From CAZQBY01 sp964592405 [NCBI: uncultured archaeon] (GTDB lineage: Archaea; Altiarchaeota; Altiarchaeia; JAFGQM01): a DNA stretch of 24,306 nt. Positions 14,968 through 22,608 of the stretch are shown here, piece by piece; position 1 is the first letter of the stretch; every line of letters starts with the position of its first letter. The stretch covers positions 18,034 to 42,339 of the forward strand of contig CAZQBY010000004.1 in the NCBI GenBank assembly GCA_964592405.1, written 5' to 3'. A program made the position numbers and the translations under genes. Under the pieces are notes generated by a model. It made no database searches, was not told where the DNA came from, and saw nothing but the letters and a program-made list of their open reading frames with translations.

Positions 14968-14976
14968 ATATAAATA
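14968..14976. promoter_or_regulatory. shared TATA-like element of divergent genes
   Basis: ATATAAATA lies about 26 bases before the ATG at 14999 on the plus strand and about 30 before the ATG at 14942 on the minus strand. One near-symmetrical box may serve both leaderless genes. A second promoter for the minus gene cannot be excluded. Confidence 0.45.
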
Positions 14977-14998
14977 AGCCTTGCGTTAAATAGACGCG

Positions 14999-15595
14999 AT
15001 GAAACTGGAACCGTTCTTCTCGGACGGAATATCGTCGAACATATATCTGCTGGAGGGCGACAGGAATCTGCTCATAGACGCAGGCATGGAGCCGTTCGAC
15101 ATGAGGGACATAGACATTCTGGTCCTGACCCACTGCCACTTCGACCATTCTGCAATGGCCCGGGACATTCAGGACAAGACAGGCTGCGAGATATGGATGA
15201 GTGCGCAGGAGGCAGAGTTCTTCGAAGACAAGCGCGCGGATGCGAGCGCGGCGAAATACTTTGACTTTCCTGTCGATTTGGATTTCACAATAGAAAAGCG
15301 GCTGGAGGACGGCGATGTCGTTGATCTGGGCGATACCAAATTGCGCGCGCTTTTAACCCCGGGTCACACCCCCGGCGGGCTGTGTTTGTACGAGCCGGAG
15401 TCAAAAGCCCTCTTCTCCGGCGACACGGTCTTCGCCCGGGGGTTTGGCCGGTATGACCTTTTGGGAGGCGATGTCGGGAAGCTGCGTGCATCTATAAGAC
15501 GCTTGTCGGAGCTGGATGTTGCAGAGCTCTACCCGGGCCACGGGCCGGCGCTGAAGGAGGGTGTGAATGATTATCTGAAAGCGATTGTAGTGTAA
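14999..15595 (+). CDS. MBL-fold metallo-hydrolase, glyoxalase II-like
   Basis: The 198-residue protein carries the full metallo-beta-lactamase ligand set: THCHFDH (His45, His47, Asp49, His50), GHTPG (His123), FSGDTVFARGFGR (Asp142) and YPGHGP (His181). This arrangement is like glyoxalase II-type hydrolases of the family. The substrate is unknown. Transcription probably begins at or next to the ATG. It is convergent with the winged-helix gene, with one base between the two stops. Confidence 0.9.
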   Translation: MKLEPFFSDGISSNIYLLEGDRNLLIDAGMEPFDMRDIDILVLTHCHFDHSAMARDIQDKTGCEIWMSAQEAEFFEDKRADASAAKYFDFPVDLDFTIEKRLEDGDVVDLGDTKLRALLTPGHTPGGLCLYEPESKALFSGDTVFARGFGRYDLLGGDVGKLRASIRRLSELDVAELYPGHGPALKEGVNDYLKAIVV

Positions 15596-15596
15596 C

Positions 15597-15935
15597 TCAG
15601 GCGGATGCAGGAGCCTTCTTCATAGACCCGAGCAGCTTTTCAGTCCCCATCTCTGTCAGGACTGCATCCAGCTCCAGTATCTTTTTAACCACAGGGTTCT
15701 TTGTGTCGAGCATGTAAAGCACCCCATTCCCTATCCTCCGGGTCTCCCTCAGCATCCCCAGCTTAACCAACACCGGCCAGATCTTCTCCAGCGTGGGCCT
15801 CGAAACCCTTGCCCCCTCAACGATATCCGTCTTCGTGCAGTCGTACAGCTTATTCTCTATAAGGAAGTCTATCACCCTGACCATCGGACTACTCCCGAAT
15901 GCCTTCAGAAAGAAGCTGTCGTCTTCCCGGATCAT
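15597..15935 (-). CDS. winged-helix transcriptional regulator
   Basis: The 112-residue protein has a single winged-helix domain: FLIENKLYDCTKTDIVEGAR as the helix-turn entry, VSRPTLEKIWPVLVKLGMLR as recognition helix and turn, and RRIGNGVLYMLDTKNPVV as the wing, then a short C-terminal helix. No ligand domain is visible. The ATG is about 24 bases from a TATA-like box, so the message is leaderless. A perfect palindrome lies directly upstream of that box, where it could block TBP/TFB, and autoregulation is likely. Confidence 0.75.
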   Translation of the reverse strand: MIREDDSFFLKAFGSSPMVRVIDFLIENKLYDCTKTDIVEGARVSRPTLEKIWPVLVKLGMLRETRRIGNGVLYMLDTKNPVVKKILELDAVLTEMGTEKLLGSMKKAPASA

Positions 15936-15952
15936 GGTTATTCTAGGGATTT

Positions 15953-15988
15953 GATATATAAAAATGGATACAGTTTAAATGTATCCAT
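15953..15988 (-). promoter_or_regulatory. promoter and palindromic operator of the winged-helix gene
   Basis: On the minus strand TTTTTATATATC (15964-15953) is the likely TATA box for the ATG at 15935. Just upstream, ATGGATACA (15964-15972) and TGTATCCAT (15980-15988) form a perfect 9-bp inverted repeat with a 7-base spacer, over the BRE position. This fits a regulator binding its own promoter. Confidence 0.6.
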
Positions 15989-16117
15989 AATTTAAAATCC
16001 TTTTGTTCTTATATCCCATCTAAATAAGCGCTCAGAGTCTGGCCTGTTTTATTTGTAGGGCAGTCCTAGTGTCGTTCAATTCAATTTCAGAAACAAAATC
16101 TTTGTGTCCTACATACA

Positions 16118-17620
16118 TCAAAGAACCTCTTTTATCTTATAACTCCTCAGCCAGTCCAAATCGTTCTTGTAAAATGTCCTCAAATCCTCCAGACCCATCT
16201 TCAGCATCAGCGGCCTCTCGAGCCCGAGCCCCCATGCCAGGACAGGAACATCCATGCCCAGCAGAGGCTTGACAACCTCCGGCCGGAATATACCAGAACC
16301 GCCCAGCTCAATCCATTCCTTCCTGTCCTCAATGTATACCTCGGGTTCACAACTCATCTCAGTGTATGGGAAATAAGCGGGCCTGAAGCGGACCTTTTCG
16401 AACCCAAGCTTGCGGTAGAACTCGCGCAGGTGCCAGAGCAAATTGCGGAAGTTGACGTCCTTGCCCACGACTATCCCCTCTACTTGGTAGAACTCCGCCA
16501 GGTGCTTGTAGTCCAGCGTCTCGTTCCTGAAGACGCGCCCGATTGAGAAAATCTTCGCAGGCACCTTTACCTTCGTAAGGCTGCGCGCAGACACGGCTGT
16601 GGTGTGTGTCCTCAGGACGGCCTGCATGGCCACCTTCGGGTCCCATTCGTACCGCCAGCCGCGGGATTCGATGTCCCCACCCTCCTCGTGCATGGCTTTG
16701 ACAGCCTTATGATGCTCTGGCAGCTCATGCTCGATGTCCTCGAGATAGAATGTGTCGGCCAGGTCGCGCGCGGGGTGGTCCTGCGGCTGGAACAGCGCGT
16801 CGAAGTTCCAGAATGAGCTCTCCACAAAGTCTCCCCTCTCTTCCGTGAATCCCATCTCAAGGAAGATACGCCTTATCTTTTCAATCGCTATCTTGAGCGG
16901 GTGGAGTTTGGCCGGCCATATCTCAGGTGCATCGCGTATGCCGTATTCTCTGAATCTCACCCTGCGCCATGAACCTGTCTTTAACATCTTATGTGTGAGT
17001 GAAGACACACCACCTGTCTCCTCGCTTCTAGGCCTCTTTAGAATCTTTCTCCCCTTTGGAGTCAGCTGTGCCTCAAACGTTTTAATGTCCCTGATTCGGA
17101 TGCAGTCCCCTCTCCTGCGCAGCATCTCGACTGCTTCTTCAAAGTCTCTGAGGCTGCTCATCTTGACATCACCCTTGGCAAGAATCTCGAGCAGCTCCTC
17201 ATCCTTTCCTTTTTGGGCTTTTAATCCCCTCTCTGTTATTATGAGCTTGCCGTTTCGTATCTCAGCCCAACCCTTATTCCGGAGCCACATGAGGGCTATT
17301 TTGCCATTCCTGCCCAGGGTCTTAATGTCCACAGGTCCCTTCTTAATCATCTCAAGGACCTGTCTCTCCGGCAACCCCTCTTTGGCATATACGGTGCCCT
17401 CCTTGCCCAGCGACACGATCTGATCTGTGCACTCACTGAGTTTGATGAATCCGGTGCGTTCGAGACTGTGTGCTATCGAATATGCCCCGTCTCCCAGTCC
17501 AAGTTCTTTACTTGCCCTGGCCAAACTCCCTTTCTCCAGGAACTTCAGCAATTCCAATTCACCCTTTGTTGGCATTCCTCTTATGCCTCCAGATTCTGTC
17601 AGATCTCCCTGAATTTGCAT
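16118..17620 (-). CDS. pheS: phenylalanyl-tRNA synthetase alpha subunit
   Basis: PheS is the catalytic chain of the alpha2-beta2 enzyme that charges tRNA-Phe. N-terminal winged-helix segments occupy about residues 16-200. The catalytic core follows: LHPLKIAIEKIRRIFLEMGF, FDALFQPQDHPARDLADTFY (274-293), motif 2 GRVFRNETLDYKHLAEFYQ (361-379) and motif 3 GLGLERPLMLKMG (464-476). The outermost ATG gives 500 residues. A TATA-like box at 17624-17634 lies too close to that ATG, so the ATG at 17575 (MPTKGELELL, 485 residues), preceded by GGAGG, may be the true start. The pheT partner is not in the window. Confidence 0.96.
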   Translation of the reverse strand: MQIQGDLTESGGIRGMPTKGELELLKFLEKGSLARASKELGLGDGAYSIAHSLERTGFIKLSECTDQIVSLGKEGTVYAKEGLPERQVLEMIKKGPVDIKTLGRNGKIALMWLRNKGWAEIRNGKLIITERGLKAQKGKDEELLEILAKGDVKMSSLRDFEEAVEMLRRRGDCIRIRDIKTFEAQLTPKGRKILKRPRSEETGGVSSLTHKMLKTGSWRRVRFREYGIRDAPEIWPAKLHPLKIAIEKIRRIFLEMGFTEERGDFVESSFWNFDALFQPQDHPARDLADTFYLEDIEHELPEHHKAVKAMHEEGGDIESRGWRYEWDPKVAMQAVLRTHTTAVSARSLTKVKVPAKIFSIGRVFRNETLDYKHLAEFYQVEGIVVGKDVNFRNLLWHLREFYRKLGFEKVRFRPAYFPYTEMSCEPEVYIEDRKEWIELGGSGIFRPEVVKPLLGMDVPVLAWGLGLERPLMLKMGLEDLRTFYKNDLDWLRSYKIKEVL

Positions 17621-17646
17621 CTAGATTTATATGACTCAGCTAAAAA

Positions 17647-17664
17647 ACGCATAATACGCATAAT
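17647..17664. repeat. 9-bp tandem repeat ACGCATAAT
   Basis: Two adjacent perfect copies of ACGCATAAT lie between pheS and ftsZ, next to a larger palindrome. They may be part of a regulatory site. Confidence 0.5.
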
Positions 17665-17678
17665 AACCTGCAAGCGCC

Positions 17679-17705
17679 TTTGTTATACGAATATCGTATA
17701 ACAAA
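17679..17705. promoter_or_regulatory. 27-bp palindrome between pheS and ftsZ
   Basis: TTTGTTATACGA (17679-17690) and TCGTATAACAAA (17694-17705) are perfect 12-bp arms around a 3-base spacer. The length and short spacer are typical of a dimeric regulator site rather than a terminator. It lies upstream of both divergent genes. Confidence 0.6.
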
Positions 17706-17781
17706 TATTCAGAATTTTCATAGCCTCTTACTACATCTTTTTAACCTTTTTTAACCTTTATCTCACAATATTCCCGCTGTG

Positions 17782-17816
17782 TTATACTGGGGTGATATAC
17801 CATAAGCTTATACTGG
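17782..17816 (+). promoter_or_regulatory. ftsZ promoter region with repeated TTATACTGG
   Basis: TTATACTGG occurs at 17782-17790 and 17808-17816, 26 bases apart. The second copy could act as a TATA box giving a start near 17837 and a leader of about 26 bases carrying GGTGG before the ATG at 17863. Confidence 0.45.
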
Positions 17817-17862
17817 CTGTTACTCCAAATTTGCACTAATTTCTAAAAACAGGGTGGTAAGA

Positions 17863-18969
17863 ATGAGAAAAATCGTAAAGAGTGCTGCTGACAAAGCCGC
17901 ACGCTTTGAGTCTGGACAACTAAGCGAGGTTGATGAGCAGTTAATGAAGCTCATCGATGGCCTCAAGACTTCCATAAAGGTAGTGGGTGTAGGGGGTGCT
18001 GGTTGCAACACTGTAACCCGCCTTTCAGAGATGGGTATTGAAGGTGCAGAAACCGTGACTATGAACACAGATGCCCAAGATCTCTTGTATTCTGTAGCGG
18101 ATAGAAAGGTTCTTCTTGGTGCTGAGCTTACCGGAGGTCTTGGTGCCGGTTCTGATCCGACAGTGGGGGAGAGTTCGGCCAAGGAGAGCTTGGATGAGAT
18201 AGCCACTGCCCTGCAGGGAAGTGATTTGACTTTTGTCACCTGTGGACTTGGTGGTGGAACCGGTTCTGGCGGTGCTCCGGTGATTGCAGAGGTTGCGAAA
18301 GACTCCGGCTCTGTAACCGTGGCCATCATAACACTGCCATTTACTGTTGAGGGTAAAGTCAGGTGGCAGAATGCCGAAGAGGGTCTGGCAAAGCTGAGGA
18401 AAAATACTGATACTGTGATAGTGATACCAAACGACAAGCTTCTCAACATTGTTCCAGACCTGCCGCTCAATGCGGCGTTCAGGGTAGCCGATGAACTACT
18501 TGCAAATGCCCTGAAGGGAACTACAGAGATGGTCACCAAGCCCGGACTTGTTAATCTGGACTTTGCTGACTTAAGGACTGTTTTGGCCAATGGCGGAACT
18601 GCTGTTATAGGGATGGGAGAGAGCACCAGTGAGACATTCTCCGAGAACCGCGCCATAGAGGCAATTGAAGAGGCTCTGAGCTCCCCGCTTCTTGACATAG
18701 ATGTCTCAACAGCCGATCGTGCGCTGGTTAATGTCACCGGTGGTCCGGACATGACACTGCAGGAAGCCGAGGCAGCCGTGGAGTACCTCTCCGGGAAGAT
18801 CAGTCCGGATTCCAATATACTCTGGGGTGCACAGGTGGACGAGAACCTTAACAAGAATGTGGTTAAGGTCATGCTCGTTGTGAGCGGTGTCAAATCCGTT
18901 TCGGAGCTGACTGCCGGTTCTCCACTTGGGGCCAAGGAGAAGCTGGACTTGGACGTCGAATATATCTGA
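17863..18969 (+). CDS. ftsZ: cell division GTPase FtsZ
   Basis: FtsZ is the tubulin-like GTPase that builds the division ring. The ATG at 17863 follows GGTGG at suitable spacing and gives 368 residues. A GTG at 17854 would add three. GTP-binding parts are present: KVVGVGGAGCNT near residue 40, NTDAQDL, and the T4 signature loop GGGTGSG (130-136). The T7 catalytic loop NLDFADLRTV (231-240) is intact. The C-terminal activation domain ends in LVVSGVKS and a short tail. The signature loop continues GGAP where GAAP or GSAP is more usual. It lies upstream of secE-spt5, an arrangement known in archaea. Confidence 0.96.
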   Translation: MRKIVKSAADKAARFESGQLSEVDEQLMKLIDGLKTSIKVVGVGGAGCNTVTRLSEMGIEGAETVTMNTDAQDLLYSVADRKVLLGAELTGGLGAGSDPTVGESSAKESLDEIATALQGSDLTFVTCGLGGGTGSGGAPVIAEVAKDSGSVTVAIITLPFTVEGKVRWQNAEEGLAKLRKNTDTVIVIPNDKLLNIVPDLPLNAAFRVADELLANALKGTTEMVTKPGLVNLDFADLRTVLANGGTAVIGMGESTSETFSENRAIEAIEEALSSPLLDIDVSTADRALVNVTGGPDMTLQEAEAAVEYLSGKISPDSNILWGAQVDENLNKNVVKVMLVVSGVKSVSELTAGSPLGAKEKLDLDVEYI

Positions 18970-19150
18970 GGATAGGATTACCATCCCCCACATATAGGGG
19001 GAAGGACTCTATCCCCCATGTGCCGGGAGCGGGGAAAAATACCAGCATGGGAGCGATCCCCCTTCCTTCTCTATTTTTCTTTATTTTTATACCCCCTCCT
19101 TCTATAATCCCACACTTTTACTCGGTTAGGCTTAGCTAAATCAAAACTAA
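18970..19150 (+). terminator. ftsZ-secE spacer with C/G-rich hairpins and T-rich terminator-like tract
   Basis: Three ATCCCCC blocks alternate with G-rich blocks. GGGGGA (18997-19002) can pair with TCCCCC (19012-19017), and CCCATG (19015-19020) with CATGGG (19046-19051). These use overlapping bases, so they are alternatives. T-rich runs at about 19072-19089 follow, a usual archaeal 3' end signal, and ATTTTTATACC there may also be the TATA box for secE. Confidence 0.4.
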
Positions 19151-19348
19151 ATGACTGAAACATCTACTCTTGCTATACTGCGGCACTTCCCAAGTGAGGC
19201 TGCTCGCATACTGAAGCTGTCGAAGAAGCCAACACGCTCGGAGTTTGAGGATGTGACAAAGATAACAGGAATAGGCATAATCCTGTTGGGTACAATAGGC
19301 CTCATCTTCCTTCTGATAAGGGTATTCCTGGAGGGCATGCTTGGCTGA
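19151..19348 (+). CDS. secE: protein translocase subunit SecE/Sec61-gamma
   Basis: The 65-residue protein is the small single-span subunit of the SecYE translocon. The amphipathic cytosolic helix (FPSEAARILKLSKKPTRSEF) is followed by one transmembrane segment (GIGIILLGTIGLIFLLIRVF, about 40-60), as is typical for archaeal SecE. It directly precedes spt5 with an 18-base gap, the normal archaeal order. Confidence 0.93.
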   Translation: MTETSTLAILRHFPSEAARILKLSKKPTRSEFEDVTKITGIGIILLGTIGLIFLLIRVFLEGMLG

Positions 19349-19366
19349 AAGGCAACTAATGCTAAA

Positions 19367-20215
19367 ATGGAGGAAAAATCGCATTTCTATCTGCTGAGGA
19401 CAACTACTACACAGGAGGATGCCGTAGTTGATATGCTATACCAAAAGGCGGTTCTTGAGGAGGATGCCGGGGTATATGCCATCCTGCATCCAGCTTCCAT
19501 CAAGGGTTATGTTTTCATGGAGGCGCGCGATCTAGGAGATGCCATACATCTGGTCCAGGGCGTCCCCCATACCAAGGGATTTGTCAAAGGCGAGGTGGAT
19601 TTTGAGAAGGAGGTCAAACCCCTCCTGCAGCCAAAATCCAGTGTTCTGGATGTTTCTAAGGGAGATCTGGTGGAACTCATAGCCGGCCCATTCAAAGGCG
19701 AGAAGGCCAAGGTTATTCGTGTGGATGAGGCAAAGGAGGCTGTTACTGTTGAACTAATCGAAGCCACAGTCCCGATTCCTGTCACTGCCAAGGGTATGCA
19801 TATAAGGGTCATCGACCGCGTCACACAGGCCAAGGCTGAGGAAAGTCAGAAGAAGGATCTTGAGCAGAGGAAGAAAGGTCCGATCATAGGCGAAGGGCCA
19901 TTACCCGCACTGAATACCCCAGAGGAGGAAAAACCCGAAGAATCAACCGGACCGGTTTCTGGGCCAGAAGGGGGCAAGGCCAAGAAGATAGTGCTGGGTA
20001 TGACCAAGGGGGTTCAGGAAGAATCGAAGGAACAGGAGGAGGCACCCCCCAGAGATGGACAAGTGGAGAAGGCCAAAACTGCTGTCTCCAAACAAAAGAA
20101 TGACAAGAGCAAAGGAGAGGCAGGCAGGGAAGATGAAGTAGATGAAGAGGAGGACCCGTTTGCCGATGTAGAGGGTGATGTGGACCCGGAAGAGTTGCTC
20201 AAAAAAAGAAAATAG
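19367..20215 (+). CDS. spt5: transcription elongation factor Spt5 (NusG family) with long charged tail
   Basis: Spt5 binds the RNA polymerase clamp and supports elongation. The NGN domain covers residues 1-90 (FYLLRTTTTQEDAVVDML, KGYVFMEA) and the KOW domain about 95-150 (SKGDLVELIAGPFKGEKAKV). Archaeal Spt5 normally stops near residue 150. This one continues to 282 with a low-complexity tail rich in Glu, Lys, Pro and Asp, probably disordered (for example DEVDEEEDPFADVEGDVD). Codon use does not change in the tail. The adjacent L11 and the more distant L10 also have such tails. Confidence 0.93.
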   Translation: MEEKSHFYLLRTTTTQEDAVVDMLYQKAVLEEDAGVYAILHPASIKGYVFMEARDLGDAIHLVQGVPHTKGFVKGEVDFEKEVKPLLQPKSSVLDVSKGDLVELIAGPFKGEKAKVIRVDEAKEAVTVELIEATVPIPVTAKGMHIRVIDRVTQAKAEESQKKDLEQRKKGPIIGEGPLPALNTPEEEKPEESTGPVSGPEGGKAKKIVLGMTKGVQEESKEQEEAPPRDGQVEKAKTAVSKQKNDKSKGEAGREDEVDEEEDPFADVEGDVDPEELLKKRK

Positions 20216-20234
20216 TCTTAATCCTTTATATCAA

Positions 20235-20246
20235 TTTTTTTATGTT
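20235..20246 (+). promoter_or_regulatory. TATA-like box before rpl11
   Basis: TTTTTTATGTTT is centred about 25 bases before the ATG at 20266, fitting a leaderless message. CTTTATATC at 20224-20232 is an alternative giving a leader of about 12 bases. Confidence 0.4.
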
Positions 20247-20265
20247 TATCCTCTAACTACCCGAA

Positions 20266-20991
20266 ATGGCGCAGAACATAAAGGTTTTGGTTGAGGCCGG
20301 CAAGGCAAGCGCTGGTCCGCCACTGGGACCGGCATTGGGACCTACGGGAGTCAATGTTGGTGAAGTAGTGGCTGCAATAAACGAAAAAACAAAAGACTTT
20401 GCCGGTATGAAGGTTCCTGTAGAGATAATAATTGATACATCTACAAAGAGCTTCGAGGTAAAAACGGGCTCTCCTCCAGTGTCACAGCTCATAATGAAGG
20501 AATTGGGTCTTGAAAAACTCTCTCCAAACCCGAAGTTTGAAAAGGTTGGCAATCTTGCCATAGAGCAGATCATAAAGATAGCCAAATCCAAACTTGACTC
20601 AATGAACTGCCTGTCCCTTAAGAGTGCAGTAAAGACAATAATTGGTTCATGTAATTCAATAGGGGTCCTCGTGGAGGGTATGGAACCCAAGGAGGCCATA
20701 GCTGCTATCAATGAGGGGAGATTTGACAAGGAAATAAGTGAGGAAAGGACTGTAATGTCTGAGGAGAAGAAACAGCTTATGGCCCAAGAACTAAGTGAAA
20801 AGAAAGCCGAGCTGGAGAAAGAGCTTGAGGAGATAAAGGCCGAGGAAGAGAAGGAAAAGGGCGCAGTGGAGGAAGCAGCCATTGAAACCGAAGGCGAGGT
20901 TCCGGCAGAGGTTGAGAAAAAGGAGGAAGAAGGAAAACCTGCTTCAGATTCGAAGAATGTAACAGAAGATAAAAAGACCAAACAAGAATAG
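20266..20991 (+). CDS. rpl11: ribosomal protein L11 with charged C-terminal extension
   Basis: L11 binds the GTPase-associated region of 23S rRNA. The core (residues 1-158) is archaeal: KVLVEAGKASAGPPLGPALG with the Gly/Pro-rich N-terminus, LIMKELGLEKLSPNP, and the C-terminal RNA-binding domain (LKSAVKTIIGSCNSIGVLVE). Archaeal L11 usually ends near residue 160. Here about 80 more residues form a Glu/Lys-rich, probably coiled-coil and disordered tail (KKAELEKELEEIKAEEEKEK). It ends in TAG. The normal next gene rpl1 is about 970 bases away, behind an inserted minus-strand gene. Confidence 0.95.
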   Translation: MAQNIKVLVEAGKASAGPPLGPALGPTGVNVGEVVAAINEKTKDFAGMKVPVEIIIDTSTKSFEVKTGSPPVSQLIMKELGLEKLSPNPKFEKVGNLAIEQIIKIAKSKLDSMNCLSLKSAVKTIIGSCNSIGVLVEGMEPKEAIAAINEGRFDKEISEERTVMSEEKKQLMAQELSEKKAELEKELEEIKAEEEKEKGAVEEAAIETEGEVPAEVEKKEEEGKPASDSKNVTEDKKTKQE

Positions 20992-21021
20992 ATGGTTTTA
21001 GGAAGGTTAGAAGTGTTCCGG

Positions 21022-21076
21022 CTTTGCTCCTTAAGTCTAAGTTGCTCCTAAAATAGGAAGTTTGCTCCTAAAGTCT
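21022..21076. repeat. three imperfect 19-bp tandem repeats around TTGCTCCTWAA
   Basis: Copies start at 21022 (CTTTGCTCCTTAAGTCT), 21041 (GTTGCTCCTAAAATAGG) and 21060 (GTTTGCTCCTAAAGTCT). A related CTGCTCCTTAAA lies at 21852-21863, beyond the hypothetical gene. Function unknown. Confidence 0.55.
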
Positions 21077-21195
21077 ATCAACCATTAAACAAAGATCCAA
21101 ATACGAACCCTGCAATAGTCGAATATGCAATTTTCACAACCGCCGTTCCAGTGCCATGGCAAACCTTTTAAAAACTATTCCTTACCAAACGCCAT

Positions 21196-21273
21196 ATAAA
21201 AAAGTCGCCGGCTGGGTAACTGGCCCCCCGAAAGCGCCACTACAATCCTCTGGAAAGGATTTATCGCCCCGGA
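21196..21273 (+). other. TATA-like box followed by a GC-rich non-coding stretch
   Basis: CATATAAAAA at about 21193-21202 precedes a GC-rich run (GGCTGGGTAACTGGCCCC and onward) with no coding frame on either strand. It could be a small RNA gene or the 3' end region of the minus-strand gene. No tRNA or box C/D motif was found. Confidence 0.2.
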
Positions 21274-21684
21274 CTACTTGGAGCGTTTTTTAGTCCTCCT
21301 GTCGGTGACCATGCCCAAGTCTTTCAACATATTGAACATCCATTCTACTGCGACATCTATGGCGATTTTTTCCTTCTCTCTGGCGAACTCATCAAATTCC
21401 TCAGGGGTCGCATTCAACAGTTCGCGGTACATAGAACAAAATTTCTTGGAATTATTTTTGTAAAACTTTTTTAATTCCTTGTACTCCGGAATATTGGACA
21501 GTATATTTAAGAGATGTTTTGAAACCTCCTCAAAATCGCCATCGTCAATCGTGCCGTCGGCGAGCGGATTCATTACTTCCTGTATCTTCTGCGGGTCACG
21601 CACAATAAACTGCGTCTGCAGAGTAAACCTAGTGAGTATATCTACTTCTTTTTTGAGCAAGTTTTTGTATTTGTTTATATCCAT
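21274..21684 (-). CDS. hypothetical protein inserted between rpl11 and rpl1
   Basis: The ATG at 21684 has AGGAG 8 bases upstream and a TATA-like box at about 21719-21728, giving 136 residues. A TTG at 21717 is less likely. The protein is charged and predicted all-helical, without membrane segments: MDINKYKNLLKKEVDILTRF at the start, a middle acidic stretch (DGTIDDGDFEEVSKHLL) and a basic end (VTDRRTKKRSK). No family is recognised. It runs against the ribosomal genes, so it is not part of their operon. Confidence 0.65.
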   Translation of the reverse strand: MDINKYKNLLKKEVDILTRFTLQTQFIVRDPQKIQEVMNPLADGTIDDGDFEEVSKHLLNILSNIPEYKELKKFYKNNSKKFCSMYRELLNATPEEFDEFAREKEKIAIDVAVEWMFNMLKDLGMVTDRRTKKRSK

Positions 21685-21908
21685 CTTTATTTCTCCTGTT
21701 AGTTTTTTATTCCGCAAAGATTTATAACAAAATGGAGGGGACAGCCATACTAGGCTCTCTCCGCTTGAATAACTATAACGTAGCTGTATATAAATCCACC
21801 CAATATTGTGTCTGGCCCGAGGTATAATAAAAAATGACTAAATCCTCAATTCTGCTCCTTAAACCAACCTTTCGAGCTATAGGGAGCAAAGCTAAGCGTT
21901 CCCAAACC

Positions 21909-21918
21909 TTTTTATACC
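21909..21918 (+). promoter_or_regulatory. TATA-like box of the rpl1-rpl10-rpl12 operon
   Basis: TTTTTATACC predicts a start near 21940 and a leader of about 27 bases before the ATG at 21967. Confidence 0.5.
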
Positions 21919-21966
21919 TTATGGTTCTAACATAGCGCACTGGCTTTGTCCAGTAGTTCAGAAAGA

Positions 21967-22602
21967 ATGAACGACCAGGATATTCTAAAAGCACTTGAAG
22001 AGGTGCGAAAGGCACCTAAGCGCAATTTCACGCAGTCTATAGACCTAATCATCAATCTGCAGAATATAGACTTCAAGAATCCTGCCAACCGCATCGACAT
22101 AAAGATAATGCTGCCGTCCGGGCGTGGAAAGGATCTCAAGGTAGGTGTCTTCGGCGATGCAGATTTCCTGAACAAGGCCAAGAATGCCGATTTGAAAATC
22201 TCTGACAAGCAACTGGCCAAGAGTGCGAAAGAAATAAGAAGAATCTCGGAGCAGATGGATTTCTTCGTGGCACAGACAAGCCTCATGGTGGATATTGGTA
22301 AAACCTGGGGCAAATTTCTGAGCACTAGGGGCAAGATGCCTCAGCCCCTACCCCCCAATGTTGACCCAACACCGATGATAATGAGGTTAAAAAACACCGT
22401 CGTTCTTAGAAGCAGAGGCAATACGCCCCAAACAATCTCCTGCTCTGTTGGAACGGAGGAGATGAAGGATGACCAGATAGCCAAGAATGTGATGGCAGTT
22501 TATCACGCATTGCTCGAAAAACTTCCGGCCAAGGAGAATAACATCAAATCAGTCTTAATCAAAACTACCATGGGGCCTCCAGTTAAGATAATCCAGAAAT
22601 AA
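21967..22602 (+). CDS. rpl1: ribosomal protein L1
   Basis: L1 builds the L1 stalk, and in archaea it is known to repress its own operon. The ATG at 21967 (MNDQDILKALEEV) is chosen over a TTG at 21946, because archaeal L1 begins this way and the TATA position allows it. It gives 211 residues. Typical motifs: KRNFTQSIDLIINLQNIDFK, IMLPSGRGKDLKVGVF, the central domain around KTWGKFLSTRGKMPQPLPP, and the return strand VLIKTTMGPPVKI. The L10 gene follows 6 bases after its stop. No clear L1-binding RNA mimic was identified. Confidence 0.95.
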   Translation: MNDQDILKALEEVRKAPKRNFTQSIDLIINLQNIDFKNPANRIDIKIMLPSGRGKDLKVGVFGDADFLNKAKNADLKISDKQLAKSAKEIRRISEQMDFFVAQTSLMVDIGKTWGKFLSTRGKMPQPLPPNVDPTPMIMRLKNTVVLRSRGNTPQTISCSVGTEEMKDDQIAKNVMAVYHALLEKLPAKENNIKSVLIKTTMGPPVKIIQK

Positions 22603-22608
22603 TCCAAG

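Larger units (their letters stand above)
21021..21892. mobile_element. possible inserted segment between rpl11 and rpl1
   Basis: GCTTTGCTCC at 21021-21030 and its exact complement GGAGCAAAGC at 21883-21892 bracket a segment that separates two genes usually adjacent in archaea. It holds one minus-strand gene of unknown family and no transposase. The 10-bp repeat is short and could be chance, so this is a weak call. Confidence 0.25.

Noticed and set aside
16752-17423. 223-residue plus-strand frame over pheS
   Set aside because: It is antisense to conserved PheS sequence and has no family features.
17820-18935. 371-residue frame antisense to ftsZ
   Set aside because: It mirrors the strongly supported ftsZ gene, is Ser/Thr/Pro-rich without domain features, and arises from codon bias of the opposite strand.
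20253-20981. 242-residue Ser/Phe-rich frame antisense to rpl11
   Set aside because: It is a shadow of the Glu/Lys-rich L11 tail, whose complement reads as Ser/Phe.
21193-21273. tRNA or box C/D RNA gene after the TATA-like box
   Set aside because: No T-loop GTTCRA motif, no cloverleaf and no C/D boxes could be found.
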